Both the position numbers and the translations under genes were made by a program. Under the pieces are notes generated by a model, which worked only from the letters and a program-made list of their open reading frames with translations, ran no database searches and had not been told where the DNA came from. A stretch of 64,000 bases of DNA from Actinospineispora eucalypti (lineage in GTDB: Bacteria > Actinomycetota > Actinomycetes > Mycobacteriales > Pseudonocardiaceae). Position 1 is the first letter of the stretch, and each line of letters opens with the position of its first letter. The DNA lies in NCBI GenBank assembly GCA_014208095.1, contig JACHMT010000004.1, positions 1,054,001-1,118,000 on the forward strand, read 5' to 3'. Positions 56,467 through 64,000 of the stretch are shown here, piece by piece.

Positions 56467-57471
56467 ATGCGCATGATGGTCACCGGCGGTGCCGGCTTCA
56501 TCGGCTCGCACTACGTCCGCCGCATTCTAGGTGGTGGCTCCCCGAGTTACGCCGACGACGCGGCCGTCGAGGTCACTGTGCTGGACCTTCTGACGTACGC
56601 GGGATCGGAAACCAACCTGGCCGAGGTGGCGCACGCGCCCGGCTACCGGTTCGTGCACGGGGACATCCGGGACGCCGAGCTGGTGAACTCATTGATGCCC
56701 GGAATGGACCTGGTGGTGCACTTCGCCGCCGAGTCGCACGTGGACCGGTCGATCACCGGCGCGGCCGACTTCGTCTCCACCAATGTGGCCGGCACGCAGA
56801 TCCTGCTGCAGGCGGCGCTGGAGCACGGGGTGGGCAAGTTCGTGCACGTGTCCACCGACGAGGTCTACGGCTCCATCGCCTCCGGGTCCTGGACGGAGGA
56901 CCACGTGCTGGAGCCCAACTCCCCGTACTCGGCCGCCAAGGCCGGGTCGGACCTGCTGGCCCGGGCGTACCACCGCACCCACGGGCTTCCGGTGTGCATC
57001 ACCCGTTGCTCCAACAACTACGGGCCTTACCAGTTCCCGGAGAAGGTCATCCCGCTGTTCGTGAGCAACCTGCTGGACGGCCGGAAGGTGCCGCTCTACG
57101 GCGACGGGCTGAACGTGCGGGACTGGCTGCACGTGGACGACCACTGCCAGGGCATCGCGCTGGTGGCCGAGCGGGGCCGGCCGGGGGAGATCTACAACAT
57201 CGGCGGCGGCACCGAGCTGACCAACCGCGAGCTGACCCGGATCCTGCTCGAGGCGACCGGCAACGACTGGTCCATGGTCGAGCCGGTGGCCGACCGGCTT
57301 GGCCACGACCGGCGCTACTCGGTGGACCACACGAAGATCGCGACCGAGCTGGGTTACGCGCCGAGGGTGTCCTTCGCCGAGGGGATCGCGGCCACCGTGG
57401 CCTGGTACGCCGAACGCCGGGACTGGTGGGAGCCGCTCAAGGCGCGCGTAGCGGTGGCGGGCCCCGCGTGA
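56467..57471 (+). CDS. rfbB: dTDP-glucose 4,6-dehydratase
   Basis: A 334-residue short-chain dehydrogenase: MRMMVTGGAGFIGSHYVRRIL (GxxGxxG), VVHFAAESHVDRSI, VHVSTDEVYGS, YSAAKAGSDLLARAYHRTHGLP (YxxxK), RCSNNYGPYQFPEKVIPLFV, VRDWLHVDDHCQGIALV. It makes dTDP-4-keto-6-deoxyglucose for dTDP-rhamnose. Followed by rfbD with an overlap (GTGA). The rhamnose is used by the WbbL enzyme nearby. Confidence 0.96.
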   Translation: MRMMVTGGAGFIGSHYVRRILGGGSPSYADDAAVEVTVLDLLTYAGSETNLAEVAHAPGYRFVHGDIRDAELVNSLMPGMDLVVHFAAESHVDRSITGAADFVSTNVAGTQILLQAALEHGVGKFVHVSTDEVYGSIASGSWTEDHVLEPNSPYSAAKAGSDLLARAYHRTHGLPVCITRCSNNYGPYQFPEKVIPLFVSNLLDGRKVPLYGDGLNVRDWLHVDDHCQGIALVAERGRPGEIYNIGGGTELTNRELTRILLEATGNDWSMVEPVADRLGHDRRYSVDHTKIATELGYAPRVSFAEGIAATVAWYAERRDWWEPLKARVAVAGPA

Positions 57472-58352
57472 CCCGCTGGCTGGTCACCGGCGCGCGCGGG
57501 CAGCTGGGCAGCGAGCTGGCGGCGCTGCTGCGCGACGCCGACCTCACCGCGCCCGGGCGCGACGAGCTGGACCTGACCGCGCCCTCGCTGGCCGAGTGGG
57601 TGCGCGACTGGGCCTCTCGCGCGGGCGGCCGCCGGGTGGTGCTCAACGCGGCCGCGTGGACCGACGTGGACGGCGCCGAGGCCGACCCGAGCGGGGCGCG
57701 CGAGGTGAACGCGCTGGCCCCGGCCCGGCTGGCCGCCGCATGCGCCGAAGTGGACGCCACGCTGGTGCACGTTTCCACCGACTACGTGTTCGCCGGGGAC
57801 CAGGCCGACCGGCCCTACGAGGTGGACGACCCGGTCGAGCCGCGCACGGCCTACGGGGCGGGCAAGCTGGCCGGGGAGCGGGCCGTGCGCGCCGGCCTGG
57901 ACGCGCACTACGTGGTGCGTGCCGCCTGGCTGTACGGCGCCACCGGGGGGAACTTCGTCAAGACCATCGCCGGGCTGCGCCACCGGCGCGAGACGCTGGA
58001 CGTGGTGAACGACCAGGTCGGTAGCCCCACGTGGGCGGCCGACCTGGCGCGCGGGCTGGTCGAGCTGGCCGGTTCGGGGGCGCCCTACGGGACTTATCAC
58101 TGCGCGGCCGGTGGCCAGGCGAGCTGGTACGAGCTGGCCCGGGCGGTGTTCGAGGAGGTGGGCGCGGACCCGGAGCGGGTGCGGCCCTGCGACTCGTCCG
58201 TGTTTCCCCGCCCGGCGCCCCGGCCCGCGTATTCCGTGTTGTCCGGCTCGTCCTGGGCCGCCGCCGGTCTGCGGCCGTTGCCGCACTGGCGGGACGCGCT
58301 CCGTTCGGCGTTCGCGGCGGACCGCTCGTCCCTCGACACGCCGGAGGGCTGA
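57468..58352 (+). CDS. rfbD: dTDP-4-dehydrorhamnose reductase
   Basis: A 294-residue RmlD: WLVTGARGQLGSELAALL, VVLNAAAWTDVDGAEADPSGAREVNALAPARLAAACA, LVHVSTDYVFAGDQADRPYEVDDPVEPRTAYGAGKLAGERAV, LDVVNDQVGSPTWAADLARGLV. YxxxK appears as YGAGK. GTG at 57468 overlaps the rfbB stop. It completes dTDP-L-rhamnose synthesis. Confidence 0.95.
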   Translation: MTRWLVTGARGQLGSELAALLRDADLTAPGRDELDLTAPSLAEWVRDWASRAGGRRVVLNAAAWTDVDGAEADPSGAREVNALAPARLAAACAEVDATLVHVSTDYVFAGDQADRPYEVDDPVEPRTAYGAGKLAGERAVRAGLDAHYVVRAAWLYGATGGNFVKTIAGLRHRRETLDVVNDQVGSPTWAADLARGLVELAGSGAPYGTYHCAAGGQASWYELARAVFEEVGADPERVRPCDSSVFPRPAPRPAYSVLSGSSWAAAGLRPLPHWRDALRSAFAADRSSLDTPEG

Positions 58353-58445
58353 GGTGCTTGCGTTCGGCCTCGCGATCTTCTACTCCGTGCGAGTGATGGT
58401 GCGTTCGTCGCACACCGACGTGCGTTCACCGTCGTTGGCCATGAC

Positions 58446-58670
58446 GTGGGTCTGGAATGGGTACCGCTAGTACTGGTGGCGGTGGTGGCCCTCTGGTTGG
58501 GGACGCAGGCGTGTCGGGAGAGCAAGCGGTTGGAGGCCCGGCTGGACCGGGTGATTCGCCGGCACCGGGAGTCCACCGAGGCCGGTGTGCCGACCGAGGA
58601 CGCCAGCAATGTCGACACCAGTAACGTCGCGCCGGAGAGGTCGCCGGTCGGCGCGAGGAGCCGCTCCTAG
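58446..58670 (+). CDS. Small membrane-anchored protein
   Basis: A 74-residue protein starting MGLEWVPLVLVAVVALWLGTQACRESKRLEARLDRVIRRHREST: a single N-terminal membrane segment followed by a charged helix. Position between rfbD and the TPR gene. GTG start at 58446; a 38-codon frame from the GTG at 58354 overlaps it and is less likely. No family recognised. Confidence 0.5.
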   Translation: MGLEWVPLVLVAVVALWLGTQACRESKRLEARLDRVIRRHRESTEAGVPTEDASNVDTSNVAPERSPVGARSRS

Positions 58671-58772
58671 CAGAATCCGCCGCTCCCGTGGGTTCCTGTC
58701 GGATCACGGCTCCGCCGCTTTCTGAGCATCATCGGCGACCAGCGATATAACTTGTCGGTGGGTGGGGCCACA

Positions 58773-59621
58773 ATGGCTGACGTGGATGAAGAACCGTTGA
58801 GCGCACAGGGTCAGCAGCTGCTCGACGATGCGGAGGACCGGCACGACGAGGCGATCGTGGTGCTGCGGCGCGCGGTCGCCGCGCGGGAGCCCTCGGGGGT
58901 GGCGCTGCTCGCCCGGGCATACCTGGACCGGGGCTACCGGCACGAAGCGGTCGAGCTGCTCGTTCCGAGGGTGGAGGCCGGCCGCACCGACCTGGCACTC
59001 ACCCTGGGCGACGCGCTGGCCGGCATCGGCGACACCGACCGGGCCGAGGAGGCCTACCGGGCGGCGGTGAACGCCGGCGACGAGTCCGCGCTGAACACCT
59101 TCGGCGTGTTCCTGCGGCACCGGGGCCGGTTGGCCGAGGCGGAAAAGATGCTCCAGCGGGCCGCCGAGGCGGGCGACGAGCTGGCCCCGGCCAACCTGGT
59201 GGCCGTGCTGTGGGAACGCTCGCCCGACCCGCGCGTCGCGGCCCGCGCCGCCGAGCAGTGGGCCGACGAGCGCCGCCCGAGCACGCTGCTCGGGCTGGCC
59301 TTCGTCCATGCGGCCACCCGTCGCTACGACGACGCGGAGAAGCTCTACCGGCGGGCCGCCGAGCTCGGCGCCTACCGGGGGCACATCGAGTACTCGCTGT
59401 TCCTGCAGGAGGCCCGGGCAGACCTGGCGGCGGCCGAGCGGGAGCTGGAGGCGGCCGAGCGGGAGCAGGAGCCGGGTTGGGCGCTGGCTTTCGGGCGGTT
59501 CCTGGCCGAGATGGGGCGTCCGGACGAGGCCCGCGCCTACCTGGAACACGCCGCCCACTGGGGCAGTTCGGCGGCCGCCGAGGCGCTCGAGGAACTGGAT
59601 GGTGACCCGCAGGACGACTAG
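58773..59621 (+). CDS. TPR-repeat protein
   Basis: A 282-residue helical-repeat protein: DRAEEAYRAAVNAGDESALNTFGVFLRHRGRLAEAEKMLQRAAEAGDELAPANLVAVLWER and YDDAEKLYRRAAELGAYRGHIEYSLFLQEARADLAAAERELEAAE. The pattern is TPR/Sel1-like, so it probably mediates protein contacts. ATG at 58773. Between the rhamnose genes and wbbL. Function unknown. Confidence 0.85.
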   Translation: MADVDEEPLSAQGQQLLDDAEDRHDEAIVVLRRAVAAREPSGVALLARAYLDRGYRHEAVELLVPRVEAGRTDLALTLGDALAGIGDTDRAEEAYRAAVNAGDESALNTFGVFLRHRGRLAEAEKMLQRAAEAGDELAPANLVAVLWERSPDPRVAARAAEQWADERRPSTLLGLAFVHAATRRYDDAEKLYRRAAELGAYRGHIEYSLFLQEARADLAAAERELEAAEREQEPGWALAFGRFLAEMGRPDEARAYLEHAAHWGSSAAAEALEELDGDPQDD

Positions 59622-59648
59622 CAGGAGGTTCCCTCTAACATTCGCACC

Positions 59649-60524
59649 ATGGCGCAGTCCTACGGCGACGGCATCGCGGTGGTGGCGGTCACCTACTCCC
59701 CGGGCGACGATTTGGCGGCCTTCCTCGACTCGCTCGAAGAGGCCACGACTCGTCCCTACCGTGTGGTGTTAGTTGACAACGGCTCTACCGACGGCTCCCC
59801 GGAGCGTGCCGTCGCCGAGCGCGAACGCGTGGCCCTCGTGCGGGTGGGCGACAACATCGGTTACGGCAGTGCCGCCAATCGGGGTGTCGCCGAGCTCGGC
59901 CAGGACATCGGCTGGGTGGTGGTGGCCAACCCGGACGTGGTCTGGCGGCCCGGTTCGCTCGACGAGCTGCTCGCGGCCGGTGAGCGCACCCCGCGCGCCG
60001 GTGCGCTCGGCCCGCTCATCCGGGAGTCCGACGGCTCGGTGTACCCGTCCGCCCGGCTGCTGCCCTCGCTGGTGCGTGGCGCCGGGCACGCGGTGTTCGG
60101 CACGGTGTGGCCGGGCAACCCGTGGACCCGGGCCTACCGGCAGTCCGAGTCGGCGATCGAGGAACGCGACGCCGAGTGGCTGTCCGGTTCCTGCCTGCTG
60201 CTGCGCCGCGAGGCGATGGACTCGGTGAACGGGTTCGACACCCGGTACTTCATGTACTTCGAGGACGTCGACCTGTGCGAACGGCTGACCAAGGCCGGAT
60301 GGCGCAACCGGTACGTCCCGGCGGCGGAGATCACCCACCTCGGCGCGCGGGCCACGTCGGCGAACGTCGGAGTGTCCGCCCGGATGGTCGCCGAGCACCA
60401 CCACAGCGCCTACCGCTACCTGGCCGACCACTACCCCGGCCCGGTCTGGCTCCCCCTGCGCCTGACCCTCAAGGCCGGCCTGGGCGTCCGAGCCTCCCTC
60501 GCCGTCCGCCGAGCCACCCGCTAA
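59649..60524 (+). CDS. wbbL: Rhamnosyltransferase (WbbL-like, GT2)
   Basis: A 291-residue GT2: IAVVAVTYSPGDDLAAFLDSLEEATTRPYRVVLVDNGSTDGSPERAV, DIGWVVVANPDVVWRPGSLDELL (DxD-like NPDV), AEWLSGSCLLLRREAMDSVNGFDTRYFMYFEDVDLCERLTKAGWRN (FEDVDLC). Homologues add L-rhamnose to GlcNAc-PP-decaprenyl in the arabinogalactan linker. Next to rfbD and manB as in mycobacteria (Rv3265c). Followed by the 22-bp repeat array. Confidence 0.93.
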   Translation: MAQSYGDGIAVVAVTYSPGDDLAAFLDSLEEATTRPYRVVLVDNGSTDGSPERAVAERERVALVRVGDNIGYGSAANRGVAELGQDIGWVVVANPDVVWRPGSLDELLAAGERTPRAGALGPLIRESDGSVYPSARLLPSLVRGAGHAVFGTVWPGNPWTRAYRQSESAIEERDAEWLSGSCLLLRREAMDSVNGFDTRYFMYFEDVDLCERLTKAGWRNRYVPAAEITHLGARATSANVGVSARMVAEHHHSAYRYLADHYPGPVWLPLRLTLKAGLGVRASLAVRRATR

Positions 60525-60538
60525 CCCCCCACCCCCGG

Positions 60539-60670
60539 CGAGTCGGGGATTCAGGTACGGCGAGTCGGGGATTCGGGTACGGCGAGTCGGGGATTCGGGT
60601 ACGGCGAGTCGGGGATTCGGGTACGGCGAGTCGGGGATTCGGGTACGGCGAGTCGGGGATTCGGGTACGG
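60539..60670. repeat. 22-bp tandem repeat array, six units
   Basis: Six consecutive 22-bp units CGAGTCGGGGATTCGGGTAC-GG (first unit CAGG variant), 60539-60670, immediately after the wbbL stop. Same family as 43851-43894 and, inverted, 62846-62935. Spacerless and non-coding, so not a CRISPR. Confidence 0.97.
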
Positions 60671-60750
60671 CGAGCGAGGTGGACGCCCGGCACGTGCCCG
60701 GGTCCGTGTGCCCGGAGCGTGCGGCCGCTGGATAACGTACGAGGGTGAGC

Positions 60751-61821
60751 ATGTCCGATGTGGATGCCGTCGTGCTGGTCGGTGGTAAGGGCACCCGGTT
60801 GCGCCCGCTGACCCTGTCCGCCGCCAAGCCCATGTTGCCCACCGCTGGCGTGCCCTTCCTGGCTCACCTGCTGTCCCGCATCCGCGCGGCCGGCGTGCGG
60901 CACGTGGTGCTCGGCACGTCCTACCTGGCCGAGACGTTCAGCAGCTACTTCGGTGACGGGTCCGAGTTCGGGCTCGAGATCGACTACGTGGTGGAGGCCG
61001 AACCGCTGGGCACCGGGGGCGGCATCCGCAACGTCGCGCCCTACCTGCGCGCCGAGCACGTGCTGGTGTTCAACGGCGACGTGCTGGCCGGCACCGATCT
61101 GACCTCGGTGGTGGACACCCACCGGGTCGGTGCCGCGGACGTGACCCTGCACCTGGTGCGGGTGCCGGACCCCCGGGCGTTCGGCTGCGTCCCCACCGAC
61201 GAGACCGGCCGGGTGCTCGCGTTCCTCGAGAAGACCAATGAGCCGCCGACCGACCAGATCAATGCCGGCTGCTACGTGTTCCGCCGCTCGGTGATCGACA
61301 CGATTCCGGACGGGCGGCCGGTGTCGGTCGAGCGCGAGACGTTCCCCGGGCTGCTCGCCGCTGACGCCCGGGTCCAGGCGCACGTGGACGCCGCCTACTG
61401 GCGGGACATGGGTACCCCCTTGGACCTGGTGCAGGGGTCGGCCGATCTGGTACGAGGGTTGGCCCCGTCGGCGGCGTTGCCCGGGCCATGTGGCGAGGCG
61501 CTGCTCTGTGCCGAGGCCAAGGTCGCCGAGGACGCCGTGGTGACCGGCGGCAGCACCGTCGGGGTCGGCGCGGTGGTCGGGGCGGGCGCACGGTTGGACG
61601 GCGCACTCCTGTTCGACGGCGCGACGGTCGGCGAGGGAGCGGATGTGCGGCACTCGGTGCTCGGCTCCGGCGCGACGGTGGCTGCCGGAGCGTCGGTGCA
61701 CGGCGCGGTGATCGGTGACGGCGCGGTGGTGGGGGAGCGCTGCGAGCTGCGCGACGGCGTGCGGGTCTGGCCCCGGGTGCGCCTGCCGGCGGGCGGCGTG
61801 CGGTTCTCGTCGGACGCGTGA
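60751..61821 (+). CDS. manB: Mannose-1-phosphate guanylyltransferase / sugar nucleotidyltransferase
   Basis: A 356-residue nucleotidyltransferase with a C-terminal hexapeptide-repeat region. VDAVVLVGGKGTRLRPLTLSAAKPMLPTAGVPFLAHLL (GGKGTRLRPLT signature), EPLGTGGGIRNV, LVFNGDVLAG (NGDV), INAGCYVFRRSVI, YWRDMGTPLDL. The C-terminal 100 residues are left-handed-beta-helix-like (GAVVGAGARLDGALLFDGATVGEGADVRHSVLG). It makes GDP-mannose. ATG 60751 has GAGGG upstream; GTG 60745 is an alternative. Stop overlaps the next GTG. Confidence 0.92.
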   Translation: MSDVDAVVLVGGKGTRLRPLTLSAAKPMLPTAGVPFLAHLLSRIRAAGVRHVVLGTSYLAETFSSYFGDGSEFGLEIDYVVEAEPLGTGGGIRNVAPYLRAEHVLVFNGDVLAGTDLTSVVDTHRVGAADVTLHLVRVPDPRAFGCVPTDETGRVLAFLEKTNEPPTDQINAGCYVFRRSVIDTIPDGRPVSVERETFPGLLAADARVQAHVDAAYWRDMGTPLDLVQGSADLVRGLAPSAALPGPCGEALLCAEAKVAEDAVVTGGSTVGVGAVVGAGARLDGALLFDGATVGEGADVRHSVLGSGATVAAGASVHGAVIGDGAVVGERCELRDGVRVWPRVRLPAGGVRFSSDA

Positions 61822-62738
61822 CCGCCGTGCCGGAGCGGACGTGGCAGCCGGACTACCCGCTGGATCTGGCCGGGTTGCTGGCCCCGCTGCGGCGGGGCAA
61901 GGGTGACCCGACACTGCGCTTCGACCCACCGGCCGGTACCTGCTGGCGCGCCGCCACCACCGAGGGCGGGCCCGCCACGATGGCGCTGCGCCGGTCCTCG
62001 GACGGCACGGTGCACGCAACCGCGTGGGGACCGGGTGCCCAGATCATGCTGGACGGCCTGCCGGCGTTGCTCGGCGCGCACGACGACGACTCGGGGTTCG
62101 TCGCGCATCACCCGCTGGTCGCCGAGGCGCGGCGGCGGATGCCCGGGTTGCGGCTGGGCACCAGTGGACGGGTGTGGGATGTGTTGCTGCCCGCGGTGCT
62201 GGAGCAGAAGGTCACCGGGGTGGAGGCGCGGCGCTCGTTCCGCGAGCTGTGCCGGCGCTTCGGCACGCCCGCACCGGGGCCGGCGGGGGAGATGGGCCTG
62301 CGCGTGCCGCCCACCCCGGACGCGGTGCGGGCAATCCCGGACTGGGAGTGGCACCGCGCGGGCGTGGACTCCGCCCGCCGCCGGGCGCTGCTGGCCGCGG
62401 CGGCCGTTGCGCACCGGTTGGAGCGCGCGGTCACGCTGGGCGGTTCGGGCGGCCGCGAGCTTCTGCGCCGGGTGCCGGGGATCGGTGTGTGGACGGCTGC
62501 CGAGGTGGCGCAGCGGGCTTGGGGGGACCCGGACGCGGTCAGCGTCGGCGACTTCCACATCCCGTCGGTGGTCGGCTGGGCGCTGGTCGGCCGGCCGCTG
62601 GACGATGCCGGCATGCTCGCCGTGCTGGCCCCATACGCGCCACAGCGCCAGCGAGCGGTCCGCTACGTCGAGGCGTCCGGGTTCTCCCGCCCTCGCTTCG
62701 GCCCCCGCTACGCCGCCAAGGACTACCGCGCAATCTGA
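61818..62738 (+). CDS. DNA-3-methyladenine glycosylase (HhH-GPD superfamily, AlkA-like)
   Basis: A 306-residue base-excision glycosylase. HhH motif LLRRVPGIGVWTAAEVAQRAWGDPDAVSVGDFHIPSVVGWALVG, with the catalytic Asp in VGDFHIP. N-terminal substrate domain LAGLLAPLRRGKGDPTLRF. It removes alkylated purines. GTG at 61818 overlaps the manB stop, so it is transcribed with it. Mycobacteria carry a different gene at the equivalent place as I recall, so this may be a lineage feature. Confidence 0.9.
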   Translation: MTAVPERTWQPDYPLDLAGLLAPLRRGKGDPTLRFDPPAGTCWRAATTEGGPATMALRRSSDGTVHATAWGPGAQIMLDGLPALLGAHDDDSGFVAHHPLVAEARRRMPGLRLGTSGRVWDVLLPAVLEQKVTGVEARRSFRELCRRFGTPAPGPAGEMGLRVPPTPDAVRAIPDWEWHRAGVDSARRRALLAAAAVAHRLERAVTLGGSGGRELLRRVPGIGVWTAAEVAQRAWGDPDAVSVGDFHIPSVVGWALVGRPLDDAGMLAVLAPYAPQRQRAVRYVEASGFSRPRFGPRYAAKDYRAI

Positions 62739-62953
62739 CCCGCACGCCCCTCACCCCGGCGAGTCGGCGTACTCAGCACGCTGAGTTGACGCTCCCAGCC
62801 CACCGAACCAGGCCCGTGCCGGGCAAACCGCCGCGCCCCGCCGTACCCAGATCCCCGACTCGCCGTGCGCAAACCGCCGCGCCCCGCCGTACTCATATCC
62901 CCGACTCACCGTGCACGAATCCCCGACTCGCGGGGGACGTAGGGTGGGTTGCC
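62739..62953. other. 215-bp repeat-containing intergenic space before fbiA
   Basis: No gene. Contains GCGAGTCGGCGTACTCAGCACGCTGAGTT (palindrome CTCAGCACGCTGAG) near 62760 and the 46-bp-period repeat described separately. Confidence 0.6.
62823..62935. repeat. Two-part tandem repeat, 46-bp period, with inverted GAGTCGGGGAT units
   Basis: GCAAACCGCCGCGCCCCGCC followed by GTAC and ATCCCCGACTCGCCGT, at 62823-62866 and again 62869-62912 (with small changes), then a third ATCCCCGACTCGC at 62919. ATCCCCGACTC is the reverse complement of the GAGTCGGGGAT core at 43851 and 60539. Confidence 0.85.
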
Positions 62954-63937
62954 ATGAGGGTTGTGGCGCTCGTGGGTGGCGTCGGCGGTGCGCGGTTCCT
63001 GCTCGGGGTGAAGGCCGCGCTCGGCCTGCCGGGCAACACGGAACACCAGGTCACGGCGTTGGTGAACGTCGGGGACGACGTGTGGCTGCACGGCCTGCGG
63101 ATCTGCCCGGACCTGGACACCTGCATGTACACACTGGGCGGCGGCATCGACCCCGAGCGTGGCTGGGGGCGGGCCGACGAGACGTGGCGGGTCGGCGAGG
63201 AGCTCAAGGCGTACGGCGCCGAGCCGACCTGGTTCGGCCTCGGTGACCGGGACGTGGCGACGCACCTGATCCGGTCCCGGATGCTGCGCGCGGGATACCC
63301 GCTGTCGGCGGTCACCGAGGCGCTGTGTGCGCGCTGGCAGCCCGGGGTGCGGCTGCTGCCGGCCAGCGACGACCGGGTGGAGACCCACGTGGTGGTCGAC
63401 GACCCGGAGAACAACGCGCAACGGGCGATCCACTTCCAGGAGTGGTGGGTGCGTTACCGGGCCGACCCGAAGCCGCACCGGTTCGCCTCGGTCGGGGCGG
63501 AGGAGGCCAAACCGGCCCCCGGCGTGCTGAAGGCGCTGGCGGAGGCGGACGTGGTGCTGCTCGCGCCGTCCAACCCGGTGGTCAGCGTCGGCGCCATCCT
63601 GGCCGTGCCCGGAATCCGCGCGGCGATCCGGACCGGCGGGGCGCCCACGATCGGCGTGTCGCCGATCGTCGGTGACCGCCCGCTGCGCGGCATGGCCGAC
63701 GTCTGCCTGGCCGCGATCGGCGTGGACACCACGGCGGAGGCGGTCGGCCGGCACTACGGCGCGCGCGGCGCCGCGGCCGGGGACGGCCTGCTGGACGGTT
63801 GGCTGATCCACGAGACCGACAGCGCGGTCGTGCCCGGCGTGGCGGTGCGCGCGGTGCCGCTGCTGATGACCGACACCGAGGCCACGGCGAAGATGGTCCG
63901 GCACGCCCTGGAGATCGCCGGGGTGGCCGGTGCCTGA
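62954..63937 (+). CDS. fbiA: 2-phospho-L-lactate (or PEP-derived) transferase of F420 biosynthesis
   Basis: A 327-residue CofD/FbiA: MRVVALVGGVGGARFLLGVKAALG, VNVGDDVWLHGLRICPDLDTCMYTLGGGIDPERGWGRADETW, FGLGDRDVATHLIRSRMLRAGYPLSAVTEALC, LAPSNPVVSVGAIL. It transfers the phospho-lactyl/enolpyruvyl group to Fo in coenzyme F420 synthesis. ATG at 62954. It overlaps fbiB by 8 bp. Supports F420 use by LLM-fold enzymes in the window. Confidence 0.95.
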   Translation: MRVVALVGGVGGARFLLGVKAALGLPGNTEHQVTALVNVGDDVWLHGLRICPDLDTCMYTLGGGIDPERGWGRADETWRVGEELKAYGAEPTWFGLGDRDVATHLIRSRMLRAGYPLSAVTEALCARWQPGVRLLPASDDRVETHVVVDDPENNAQRAIHFQEWWVRYRADPKPHRFASVGAEEAKPAPGVLKALAEADVVLLAPSNPVVSVGAILAVPGIRAAIRTGGAPTIGVSPIVGDRPLRGMADVCLAAIGVDTTAEAVGRHYGARGAAAGDGLLDGWLIHETDSAVVPGVAVRAVPLLMTDTEATAKMVRHALEIAGVAGA

Positions 63938-64000
63938 GCACAACGCCGACCACTGCGAAGACCACGCCGTACCCCGGATCGAGCTGCGCGCCGTCCAAGG
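63930..64000 (+). CDS. fbiB: F420:gamma-glutamyl ligase, 5' end only
   Basis: GTG at 63930, in the sequence GTGCCTGA that also contains the fbiA stop, opens a frame reading VPEHNADHCEDHAVPRIELR AVQ to the window edge. The IELRAV start resembles the CofE/FbiB N-terminal domain (IELxPV). Identification rests mostly on position after fbiA. Confidence 0.75.
   Translation, partial: MPEHNADHCEDHAVPRIELRAVQ

Noticed and set aside
58354..58470. 38-codon frame starting just after rfbD
   Set aside because: No recognisable features or good ribosome site; overlaps a better small membrane-protein frame.
60539..60670. CRISPR-like repeat array
   Set aside because: Units are directly adjacent with no spacers, 22 bp long, and no cas genes are present; it is a tandem repeat.

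Overview
The window is a high-GC chromosomal segment of an actinomycete. The gene set points to a mycolata or Pseudonocardiaceae-type organism: an AccA3/AccD5/AccE acyl-CoA carboxylase, rhamnosyl-linker cell-wall genes (rmlB, rmlD, wbbL, manB), a conservon (cvnABCD), coenzyme F420 genes (fbiA, fbiB), PucR regulators, and pervasive GTGA/ATGA start-stop overlaps. Assignment below family level is inference. From memory, the housekeeping backbone follows the M. tuberculosis Rv3261-Rv3285 order: accA3, sufE-like, sseA, maf, accE, accD5, birA, PH-domain protein, GtrA, purK, purE, fadE25, LCP protein, rmlD, wbbL, manB, fbiA, fbiB. Accessory blocks have been inserted between these anchors.

Layout. 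1-16.5 kb: biotin-carboxylase core (accA3, accE, accD5, birA) with sulfur genes (sseA, sufE) and maf. It is interrupted by a translationally coupled cassette made of a multinuclear iron (MNIO/DUF692) enzyme, its small partner and a TIGR04222 membrane protein with a Cys/Gly tail (1.8-4.0 kb), then by a MarR gene pair, a conservon (8.5-12.1 kb) and a VapBC-like pair. 16.7-23.2 kb: PH-domain protein, luciferase-like oxidoreductase, and MarR/hydrolase and TetR/PEP-synthase pairs, each preceded by a near-perfect palindromic operator. 23.7-30.6 kb: an AveC-family spirocyclase coupled to a carotenoid oxygenase under a divergent TetR, an NmrA-like/Rrf2 divergent pair, a solute-binding lipoprotein and a DUF574 methyltransferase.

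30.8-45.7 kb is the largest accessory island. It holds a three-subunit molybdenum hydroxylase, a luciferase-like monooxygenase, a SnoaL-like protein, an alpha/beta hydrolase, a DUF1028 Ntn-like hydrolase and an M20 amidohydrolase in one tightly overlapping operon. A second operon follows with DUF917, a hydantoinase/oxoprolinase-like protein and two PucR regulators. I read it as a catabolic route for an unidentified nitrogen heterocycle or ureide. 45.6-64 kb returns to the backbone (hisN, gtrA, purK, purE, fadE25, then LCP, rmlB, rmlD, wbbL, manB, a DNA glycosylase, fbiA, fbiB), interrupted by an AraC/MFS pair and a second carotenoid oxygenase.

Intergenic spaces carry several dispersed repeat families: a 63-bp imperfect palindrome (four copies), a TGACTGAATC double palindrome (two copies, both next to stop codons), a 22-bp GAGTCGGGGATTC family (three loci), long inverted repeats, and a perfect 22-bp-arm palindrome that lies inside the hydantoinase-like coding sequence. 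I found no rRNA, tRNA, CRISPR array, transposase or prophage gene.
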